Shown here: piece by piece, positions 1 to 4,425 of the stretch
How the letters are laid out: each line of letters starts with the position of its first letter
Numbering within the stretch: the first letter of the stretch is position 1
NCBI GenBank assembly: GCA_046566185.1
Contig: JBKHXE010000048.1
Coordinates: forward strand, 1 to 5,753
DNA from: SCSIO-59966 sp046566185
Lineage (GTDB): Bacteria > Actinomycetota > Actinomycetes > Actinomycetales > SCSIO-59966
DNA length: 5,753 nucleotides
Reading direction: 5' to 3'
Notes under the pieces: generated by a model
What the model saw: only the letters and a program-made list of their open reading frames with translations
Told to the model about the DNA's origin: nothing
Databases searched by the model: none
Made by a program: the position numbers and the translations under genes

Positions 1-245
1 CCGGTGCGACCAGGGCGGATGTCGGCCTTGAGCACCAGCGACACCCGCTCGCCGTGACGCCCGACGGCCTCGCAGGCGCGCTTCACGACGTCCATGCACT
101 CGTCCCACTCGCCCTCGACCGTGGTGAACATGGCGTCGGTGCGGTTCGGCAGCCCGGACTCGCGGACGACGCGGACGGCGTCCGCCACCGCCTCGCTGAC
201 GGACGGACCGGTACCGGATGGGGCGACGGAGAAGGCGACCAGCAT
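1..245 (-). CDS. MTH1187-family thiamine-binding protein, C-terminus cut by window edge
   Basis: Reading leftward from an ATG at 245-243, 81 complete codons are present and the frame runs off the left edge. The family (DUF77, MTH1187/YqgV-like) consists of small ferredoxin-fold proteins of roughly 95-100 residues that bind thiamine or related ligands, so perhaps 15-20 residues are missing. Visible hallmarks are the N-terminal strand MLVAFSVAPSGTG, then VSEAVADAVRVVRESGLPNR, TTVEGEWDECMDVVKRA (about 41-57) and the final strand VSLVLKADIRPG (68-79). The start follows MeaB by 29 bp, and a purine-rich GTGAGG lies a few bases before the ATG, so it is probably the third gene of the thiolase-meaB operon. 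Family assignment is by motif recognition. Its biological role, and any link to acyl-CoA metabolism, is unproven. Confidence 0.85.
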   Translation of the reverse strand, partial: MLVAFSVAPSGTGPSVSEAVADAVRVVRESGLPNRTDAMFTTVEGEWDECMDVVKRACEAVGRHGERVSLVLKADIRPGRT

Positions 246-274
246 GCGCCTCACTCTGCCAGGAAGGAGCGCCG

Positions 275-1237
275 TCAGCCGGTGACGGCGGCGACGAGCC
301 GGTCGGCCGCCCGGTACGGGTCGAGCTCGCCCGTCACGACCCGGTCGGCGAGCTCGTCGAGGCCACGACCGTGCCGCAGGTCCCCGATCCGCTCCCGCAG
401 CGCGGTGACCGCGAGGGCCTCCACCTCGTCGGCGGCCCGCCGGTGCCGGCGCCGGGCCAGCTCACCGCTCTCGTCGAGCCAGGCCCGGTGCTTGTCGAGC
501 ACCTCCATGACGTCGTCCGCGCCCTGGCCCTTGGACGCCACCGCCTTGACGACCGGCGGCCGCCAGTCACCCGCCTGACGCCGCTCACCGAGCGAGAGCA
601 TGCCCCGGATGTCGCGGACCGTGGCGTCGGCGCCCTCGCGGTCGGCCTTGTTGACGACGAAGACGTCGCCGATCTCGAGGATGCCCGCCTTCGCCGCCTG
701 GATGCCGTCCCCCATGCCGGGCGCGAGCAGCACGACGGTCGTGTCGGCGGTGCCGGCGACCTCGACCTCGCTCTGGCCCACGCCGACGGTCTCGACGACG
801 ACGACGTCGCAGCCGCAGGCGTCGAGCACCCTCAGCGCCTGCGGAGTCGACCACGAGAGCCCGCCGAGGTGGCCCCGGCTGGCCATCGAGCGGATGTACA
901 CCTCGCGGTCGAGTGCATGGTCCTGCATCCGGATCCGGTCGCCGAGCAGCGCGCCGCCGGAGAACGGGGACGACGGGTCGACCGCGAGGACGCCGACGCG
1001 CAGGTCGCGCTTGCGCAGCGCCGTCACGAGCATGGACGTCGTCGTCGACTTGCCCACTCCCGGCGACCCGGTCAGCCCGATGACCCAGGCCTGCCCGGTG
1101 TGCGGTGCCAGGGCCGCCATCACCTCGCGCAGCTGCGGGGAGGCGTCCTCGACGAGCGAGATGAGCCGGGCGACCGCCCGCGGCGAACCCTCACGGGCCC
1201 GCCGCACGAGGTCGTGGACGTCGACGGTCCGCGCCAA
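275..1237 (-). CDS. meaB: MeaB-type G-protein chaperone of B12-dependent acyl-CoA mutase
   Basis: This 320-residue protein belongs to the MeaB/ArgK branch of the SIMIBI P-loop GTPases. These bind adenosylcobalamin-dependent mutases (methylmalonyl-CoA, ethylmalonyl-CoA or isobutyryl-CoA mutase), gate cofactor loading and protect them from inactivation in the cytoplasm. Visible motifs are the P-loop GSPGVGKST (57-65), the metal/switch segment VDPSSPFSGGALLGDRIRM (86-104), ETVGVGQ (149-155) and the guanine-specificity motif NKAD (196-199). The length is normal for the family. The start chosen is TTG at 1237-1235, because the only upstream in-frame codon before a stop is CGC and the N-terminus (VDVHDLVRRAREGSPRAVAR) matches the family's usual beginning. 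GAAGG lies 8 bases upstream, inside the end of the thiolase gene. The gene is in the same frame as the thiolase and starts one sense codon after its TGA, so translational coupling is likely. The partner mutase is not in the window. Confidence 0.95.
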   Translation of the reverse strand: MARTVDVHDLVRRAREGSPRAVARLISLVEDASPQLREVMAALAPHTGQAWVIGLTGSPGVGKSTTTSMLVTALRKRDLRVGVLAVDPSSPFSGGALLGDRIRMQDHALDREVYIRSMASRGHLGGLSWSTPQALRVLDACGCDVVVVETVGVGQSEVEVAGTADTTVVLLAPGMGDGIQAAKAGILEIGDVFVVNKADREGADATVRDIRGMLSLGERRQAGDWRPPVVKAVASKGQGADDVMEVLDKHRAWLDESGELARRRHRRAADEVEALAVTALRERIGDLRHGRGLDELADRVVTGELDPYRAADRLVAAVTG

Positions 1238-1240
1238 GCG

Positions 1241-2437
1241 TCAGGCCTTCGGCACGCGGACGACGAGCGCGTCGCCCTGCCCCCCGCCGCCGCAGAGCGC
1301 CGCGACGCCGACACCGCCGCCGCGCCGCTTGAGCTCCAGGGCGAGGTGCAGGGTGATGCGGGCCCCCGACATGCCGATGGGGTGGCCCAGTGCGATGGCG
1401 CCGCCGTTGACGTTGACCTTCTCCGGGTCGAGCCCGAGCTCCTTGGTGCTCGCGAGCCCGACCGCGGCGAACGCCTCGTTGATCTCCACGAGGTCGAGGT
1501 CGGACGGGGCGATGCCCTCCTTGGCGCACGCGGCCTCGATCGCGCGGGACGGCTGGCTCTGCAGCGTGGAGTCCGGGCCGGCCACCACGCCGTGGGCGCC
1601 GATCTCGGCGAGCCAGGTCAGGCCGAGCTCCTCCGCCTTCGCCTTGCTCATCACGACGACGGCGGCCGCGCCGTCCGAGATCTGCGACGCCGACCCGGCG
1701 GTGATGGTCCCGTCGGAGCGGAAGGCCGGCTTGAGCCGCCCGAGCGACTCCACCGTGGTGTCCTCGCGGATGCCCTCGTCGTAGCGGAACTCGATCGGGT
1801 CGCCCTTGCGCTGCGGGATGCGCACCGGGACGACCTCGTCGTCGAACAGCCCGTTCTTCCACGCCTGCGCGGCGAGCTGGTGGCTGCGCGCCGCGAAGGC
1901 GTCCTGCTCCTGGCGCGTGAACTCGCGGTCGGCGCTGTTGGCGCCCTCGGTCAGGCCGCCCATCGCCTGGTCGGTGAAGACGTCCCACAGCCCGTCGTAG
2001 GCCATGTGGTCGCGCAGGGTCACGTCGCCGTACTTGTAGCCCGAGCGCGACTTCTCCATGAGGTGCGGCGCCTGCGTCATCGACTCCTGCCCGCCGGCGA
2101 CGACGACGTCGAACTCCCCGGCCCGGATGAGCTGGTCGGCGAGCGCGATGGCGTCGATGCCCGACAGGCACACCTTGTTGATGGTCAGGGCGGGCACGTT
2201 CATCGGGATGCCGGCCTTGACGGCCGCCTGCCGCGCGGGGATCTGCCCGGCCCCGGCGGTCAGCACCTGGCCCATGATCACGTACTGGACGGCGTCCGGC
2301 GCCACCCCGGCCTTCTCCAGCGCGCCCTTGATGGCGACGCCACCGAGGTCGGCGGCGGAGAAGTCCTTGAGGGATCCCAGGAGCCGCCCCATCGGGGTGC
2401 GCGCTCCGGCGACGATCACGCTGCTGCGGCTGGACAT
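1241..2437 (-). CDS. Acetyl-CoA C-acetyltransferase (thiolase)
   Basis: This 398-residue thiolase condenses two acetyl-CoA to acetoacetyl-CoA or cleaves acetoacetyl-CoA, in the cytoplasm. The family's catalytic residues are all present. The nucleophilic Cys90 is in INKVCLSG. NEAF (320-323) is followed by GGAIALGHPIGMSGAR (345-360), which carries His352. The second active Cys382 is in ALCGGGGQG. A loop GSASQISDGAAA (248-259) corresponds to the usual NASGINDGAA. Length is normal. ATG 2437-2435 was chosen over an in-frame GTG 22 codons upstream because GGGAGGAG lies 6 bases before it and MSSRSSVIVAGARTP is the conserved thiolase N-terminus. Thiolase is the entry step of the ethylmalonyl-CoA route. 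Its position directly before meaB and divergent from the epimerase fits such a role, but use in fatty-acid or ketone degradation is also possible. The family is certain; the physiological direction is inferred. A symbol such as atoB or phaA would be a guess. Confidence 0.95.
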   Translation of the reverse strand: MSSRSSVIVAGARTPMGRLLGSLKDFSAADLGGVAIKGALEKAGVAPDAVQYVIMGQVLTAGAGQIPARQAAVKAGIPMNVPALTINKVCLSGIDAIALADQLIRAGEFDVVVAGGQESMTQAPHLMEKSRSGYKYGDVTLRDHMAYDGLWDVFTDQAMGGLTEGANSADREFTRQEQDAFAARSHQLAAQAWKNGLFDDEVVPVRIPQRKGDPIEFRYDEGIREDTTVESLGRLKPAFRSDGTITAGSASQISDGAAAVVVMSKAKAEELGLTWLAEIGAHGVVAGPDSTLQSQPSRAIEAACAKEGIAPSDLDLVEINEAFAAVGLASTKELGLDPEKVNVNGGAIALGHPIGMSGARITLHLALELKRRGGGVGVAALCGGGGQGDALVVRVPKA

Positions 2438-2443
2438 GGGTCG

Positions 2444-2451
2444 CTCCTCCC
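2444..2451 (-). promoter_or_regulatory. Ribosome binding site of the thiolase gene
   Basis: Read on the minus strand this is GGGAGGAG, a near-perfect anti-Shine-Dalgarno match, 6 bases from the ATG at 2437. It decides the start in favour of MSSRSSV rather than the longer upstream frame. Confidence 0.85.
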
Positions 2452-2474
2452 GACGGGCTCCGTTGCCGATGACC

Positions 2475-2480
2475 ACCCTA
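2475..2480 (-). promoter_or_regulatory. Candidate -10 element for the thiolase-meaB operon
   Basis: The minus strand reads TAGGGT, fitting the actinobacterial TANNNT -10 pattern, about 37 bases before the thiolase ATG. This would give a leader of roughly 30 bases containing the strong ribosome binding site. A -35 match about 16 bases upstream (TGGTCG at 2502-2497) is weak, so the call rests mainly on the hexamer and its placement in the 122-bp divergent spacer. Transcript 5'-end mapping would settle it. Confidence 0.4.
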
Positions 2481-2547
2481 CGTCCGTGGCGACCGCCGAC
2501 CACCGCCGCGTGGCGGACACCACAGCGCGCAGCCGGCCCCCCGTTCC

Positions 2548-2553
2548 TACCCT
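2548..2553 (+). promoter_or_regulatory. Candidate -10 element of a leaderless epimerase promoter
   Basis: TACCCT fits TANNNT, and its last T is 7 positions upstream of the A of the epimerase ATG at 2560. This is the spacing expected if transcription begins at the start codon itself. The 20 bases before the ATG are pyrimidine-rich and carry no Shine-Dalgarno sequence, which also favours a leaderless mRNA, a common arrangement in actinobacteria. No convincing -35 box is visible. Confidence 0.55.
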
Positions 2554-2559
2554 CACCTC

Positions 2560-2997
2560 ATGACCGAGCCGCTGTTCACCGCCATCGACCACGTCGGCGT
2601 CGCCGTGCCCGACCTCGACGCCGCGATCGCCTTCTACCGCGACACCTTCGGCATGGAGCTGCTGCACGAGGAGGTGAACGCCGAGCAGGGCGTGCGCGAG
2701 GCGATGATGGGCGTCGGCGACCCCGCCGCCCCGCACTCGTGCGTCCAGCTGCTCGCCCCCCTGTCGCCGGAGTCGACGATCGCGACGTTCCTCGATCGCA
2801 ACGGCCCCGGCGTCCAGCAGGTGGCCTACCGGGTCAGCGACGTGGAGCGCGTCTCCCAGGTGCTGCGGGACCGCGGCGTCCGCCTGCTCTACGACACCCC
2901 GAAGCGGGGGACGTCGGACAGCCGGGTGAACTTCGTGCACCCCAAGGACGCCGGTGGCGTCCTCGTCGAGCTGGTCGAGCCGGCCAGCGGCCACTGA
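2560..2997 (+). CDS. mce: Methylmalonyl-CoA / ethylmalonyl-CoA epimerase
   Basis: This 145-residue member of the vicinal oxygen chelate (glyoxalase) superfamily interconverts (2R)- and (2S)-methylmalonyl-CoA and, in organisms with the ethylmalonyl-CoA pathway, the ethylmalonyl-CoA epimers. Two βαβββ modules are visible: IDHVGVAVPDLDAAIAFYRD (9-28) opens the first and GVQQVAYRVSDVERV (84-98) the second. Against the Propionibacterium shermanii enzyme as I remember it, the metal ligands map to His11, Gln63 (VQLLAPL), Gln87 (GVQQVAY) and Glu137 (VLVELVE). Position 87 is His in the reference. Glu47 in GVREAMM matches the proposed catalytic base. NFVHPKDAGGVLVEL (124-138) is a strong family signature, and length is normal. 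The gene is divergent from the thiolase-meaB operon and close to Ccr, consistent with one acyl-CoA pathway. The start ATG has no ribosome binding site but fits leaderless initiation. The symbols epi and mcee are also in use. Confidence 0.94.
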   Translation: MTEPLFTAIDHVGVAVPDLDAAIAFYRDTFGMELLHEEVNAEQGVREAMMGVGDPAAPHSCVQLLAPLSPESTIATFLDRNGPGVQQVAYRVSDVERVSQVLRDRGVRLLYDTPKRGTSDSRVNFVHPKDAGGVLVELVEPASGH

Positions 2998-3000
2998 CGG

Positions 3001-3585
3001 TCAGGACTCGGCGCGGATCTCGACGCGGCGGTTGGCCGCGCGCCCGTCCGGGTTGTCCCGCCCGTCGACCGTCTCCGGCGCCACCGGCTGCGCCTCGCCG
3101 ACGCCTTCCGCAGTGACGGTCGCGCTCGGCAGGGCCTCGGTCAGGACGGCGCGGACGGCCTCGGCCCGCTGCTTCGACAGGTCGAGGTTGTACGCGTCGT
3201 CGCCGATCGCGTCGGTGTGCCCGACGACGCTGATCGTCCGCAGCCCGGCCTCGTCGACCTGCTGCGCTATGCGCGCGAGCTCCTCGCGGGCCCGGTCCGA
3301 CAGGGTGGCGGAGTCGAAGGCGAAGAAGACGTCGGCCGCCGCGGTGAACACCTGCTCCTCGGGAGCCACCGCGTCGGTGACCGCACCGTCGGCGGGGCCG
3401 GTGACCAGCGCGAGGTCCAGCGGCTCGGCGACGAGGTCGAGCACCGGCGCCTCCACCGCTGGGCCCGCCTCGGGCTCCACCACGGTGACCCCGGGCTCCG
3501 GGGTGGCGGCGCGGGCGGCACCGGAGAGGGGGACGACGAGCGCGACGGCCGCGGCGACGGCCAGCGGTCGCAGCGGGCGGGTCAC
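3001..3585 (-). CDS. Exported OmpA-like peptidoglycan-binding protein
   Basis: This is a 194-residue protein starting at GTG 3585-3583. The first 26 residues form a signal peptide: RPLR, then a hydrophobic AVAAAVALVV stretch, and a cleavage motif ARA|A. A 50-60 residue acidic, Pro/Ala/Val-rich segment follows. The C-terminal OmpA domain (about 86-194) begins FFAFDSATLSDRAREEL. It contains VVGHTDAIGDDAYN (Asp125) and LSKQRAEAVRAVL (Arg140), the residues that grip the diaminopimelate side chain in this family, and ends NPDGRAANRRVEIRAES. No outer-membrane barrel is present, as expected in a Gram-positive, so it probably anchors something to the cell wall. The frame is open 51 codons further upstream, but that part is Arg-rich shadow of the lipoprotein gene. 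The GTG overlaps the lipoprotein stop by 4 bases and has no clear ribosome binding site, so coupled translation is likely. The convergent epimerase stop is 3 bp away. Confidence 0.88.
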   Translation of the reverse strand: MTRPLRPLAVAAAVALVVPLSGAARAATPEPGVTVVEPEAGPAVEAPVLDLVAEPLDLALVTGPADGAVTDAVAPEEQVFTAAADVFFAFDSATLSDRAREELARIAQQVDEAGLRTISVVGHTDAIGDDAYNLDLSKQRAEAVRAVLTEALPSATVTAEGVGEAQPVAPETVDGRDNPDGRAANRRVEIRAES

Positions 3586-4223
3586 GACTGCACCGGGACC
3601 GCGGCGAAGGTGCCGAACAGCGGCACCTCGACGTCCATCGCCTCGACGTCCTCCGGCGGGGCCGCGAAGGTGGCGGACAGGACGACGGAGCCGCCGGGCT
3701 CGAGGAACAGACCGTGCAGCGAGGTGCTGCACACGCACCAGCCCCGCTCGTCGCGGGCGACCAGGTATCGCTTGGCGTTCTCGCCGTCGACGAGGGTGAT
3801 GCCGTCCACCGAGTAACGGGCCGGGTCCTGCTCCTGGACCGACCCCTCGAGCCCGTTCGTGGTGCCGTCGTCGAGGCCGTCGGACACCTGCCAGGAACCG
3901 TCCTCACCGGTGTGGGTCAGCACGAGGTTGAGCACCACGAGGTCGCCGCGCCGCTGCAGGGGCGCCAGGTCCGCCCGCACCGGGACCATCGCGCCCGCGT
4001 ACGAGGCGTGGCCGTCGCGCGAGGCCGCCACCGTGAGCGGAGGCACGGTGGCGTCGGGTGTTGCCACGCTCGCGGTGCCCGCGTCGGACGGCGGCGCGGC
4101 GTCCGACGTCCCGGAGGGCGAGCCCTCCGGACCCGCGGAGCCCCCGCCACCGCTGCAGGCACCCAGCACGGCGGCCGCGGCCAGCACCAGCGACACCCGT
4201 CGGGCGTGTCGTCCTCGTCGCAC
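3582..4223 (-). CDS. Uncharacterised lipoprotein paired with the OmpA-domain protein
   Basis: This 213-residue protein starts at GTG 4223-4221, with GAGGGAGA 5 bases upstream. The signal sequence has an Arg-rich n-region (MRRGRHARR), a hydrophobic core SLVLAAAAV and a lipobox LGAC, giving lipidation at Cys23. A Gly, Ser, Pro and Ala-rich tether follows to about residue 60. The remainder (about 62-213) alternates short hydrophobic strands with loops and looks like a β-sandwich: LVVLNLVLTHTG, YSVDGITLVD, KRYLVARDERGWCVCS and VVLSATFAAPPEDVEAMDVEVPLFG (the last is described only by its ends, 180-204). The motif CVC (163-165) holds the only cysteines besides the lipid-bearing one. I do not recognise a named family. 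I have an unverified memory of similar domains fused or adjacent to OmpA domains in other actinomycetes. The 4-bp overlap with the downstream OmpA gene suggests the two act together at the membrane-wall interface. Lipidation is well supported; function is unknown. Confidence 0.85.
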   Translation of the reverse strand: MRRGRHARRVSLVLAAAAVLGACSGGGGSAGPEGSPSGTSDAAPPSDAGTASVATPDATVPPLTVAASRDGHASYAGAMVPVRADLAPLQRRGDLVVLNLVLTHTGEDGSWQVSDGLDDGTTNGLEGSVQEQDPARYSVDGITLVDGENAKRYLVARDERGWCVCSTSLHGLFLEPGGSVVLSATFAAPPEDVEAMDVEVPLFGTFAAVPVQS

Positions 4224-4228
4224 GGTCG

Positions 4229-4236
4229 TCTCCCTC
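4229..4236 (-). promoter_or_regulatory. Ribosome binding site of the lipoprotein gene
   Basis: The minus strand reads GAGGGAGA, 5 bases from the GTG at 4223. It supports this GTG as the start and places the lipobox at a normal distance from the N-terminus. Confidence 0.75.
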
Positions 4237-4276
4237 AGATCTCGCCGTGATCCGGACGATCGCGGCGTACCGGACC

Positions 4277-4294
4277 GGAGGCTATCGGGCCTCC
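4277..4294. repeat. Inverted repeat, 6-bp arms with 6-base loop
   Basis: GGAGGC (4277-4282) and GCCTCC (4289-4294) are exact reverse complements around TATCGG. The repeat lies 54-71 bases upstream of the lipoprotein start and overlaps the possible minus-strand -10 TAGCCT. It could be an operator or simply a chance hairpin in GC-rich DNA. It has no T-run, so it is not a classical terminator. Confidence 0.4.
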
Positions 4295-4364
4295 ACTCGC
4301 AAGGTTCGGCGCGCCGCCGAGGTGTCCTCCGTCACGAACCCGTGTCAGGCGCCCTACCTCTCAG

Positions 4365-4370
4365 TAACCT
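4365..4370 (+). promoter_or_regulatory. Candidate -10 element of the ccr promoter
   Basis: TAACCT matches TANNNT and is the best -10-like hexamer on the plus strand before ccr. Transcription starting near 4377 would give a leader of about 50 bases. A -35 candidate such as TGTCAG (4343-4348), 16 bases upstream, is a poor match to TTGACA, so an activator may be needed if this is the promoter. Confidence 0.4.
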
Positions 4371-4413
4371 CCGTGCCGTCCCGCTGCCCGCCCCTCGGGG
4401 GCCGACGACGACC

Positions 4414-4419
4414 AGGGAG
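4414..4419 (+). promoter_or_regulatory. Ribosome binding site of ccr
   Basis: AGGGAG ends 6 bases before the GTG at 4426. It fixes GTG as the start codon and fits the known N-terminus of Ccr proteins. Confidence 0.75.
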
Positions 4420-4425
4420 CCTGAC

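Larger units (their letters stand above)
4224..4425. other. Divergent intergenic region between the lipoprotein gene and ccr
   Basis: The 202 bp hold no credible gene. They should contain the promoters of both flanking units. Visible elements are a stem-loop with 6-bp arms at 4277-4294, a perfect 10-bp palindrome at 4307-4316, a TAACCT hexamer at 4365-4370, a small GC hairpin at 4390-4402, and ribosome binding sites at both ends. On the minus strand TAGCCT (4284-4279) is a possible -10 for the lipoprotein unit, but no properly spaced -35 box is visible. Confidence 0.6.

Noticed and set aside
600..1784. Plus-strand open frame of 394 codons
   Set aside because: A Ser/Pro/Thr/Ala-rich low-complexity shadow antisense to the thiolase and meaB, with no recognisable start signal or motif.
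1191..2171. Minus-strand open frame of 326 codons overlapping the thiolase
   Set aside because: Almost entirely Arg, Gly, Ala and Pro. It is an out-of-frame reading of the thiolase, which has all active-site residues.
2438..2503. N-terminal extension of the thiolase by 22 codons
   Set aside because: The extension is not thiolase-like. The internal ATG at 2437 has a strong ribosome binding site and the conserved N-terminus, and the extension would cover the candidate promoter.
2503..2516. Inverted repeat CCGCC-GCGT-GGCGG in the thiolase/epimerase spacer, considered as an operator
   Set aside because: The arms are only 5 bp of pure GC, with no second copy seen elsewhere in the window. This is expected by chance at this composition.
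218..2563. Plus-strand open frame of 781 codons
   Set aside because: It lies antisense to meaB and the thiolase. Its Arg/Asp/Val/Ala/Leu-rich sequence has no domain and matches what complementary frames of GC-rich genes give. Both genes beneath it have full catalytic motifs.
3586..3738. N-terminal extension of the OmpA-domain protein by 51 codons
   Set aside because: It would put an Arg-rich stretch ahead of a well-formed signal peptide and overlap the lipoprotein gene by more than 150 bp. The GTG at 3585 gives a normal signal peptide.
2834..3907. Minus-strand open frame of 357 codons across epimerase, OmpA and lipoprotein genes
   Set aside because: Arg/Pro/Ser-rich shadow. The three genes it crosses have clear domains or export signals.
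4307..4316. Perfect palindrome CGGCGCGCCG
   Set aside because: Pure GC, 10 bp and a single copy. It could be a regulator site but nothing else supports it.
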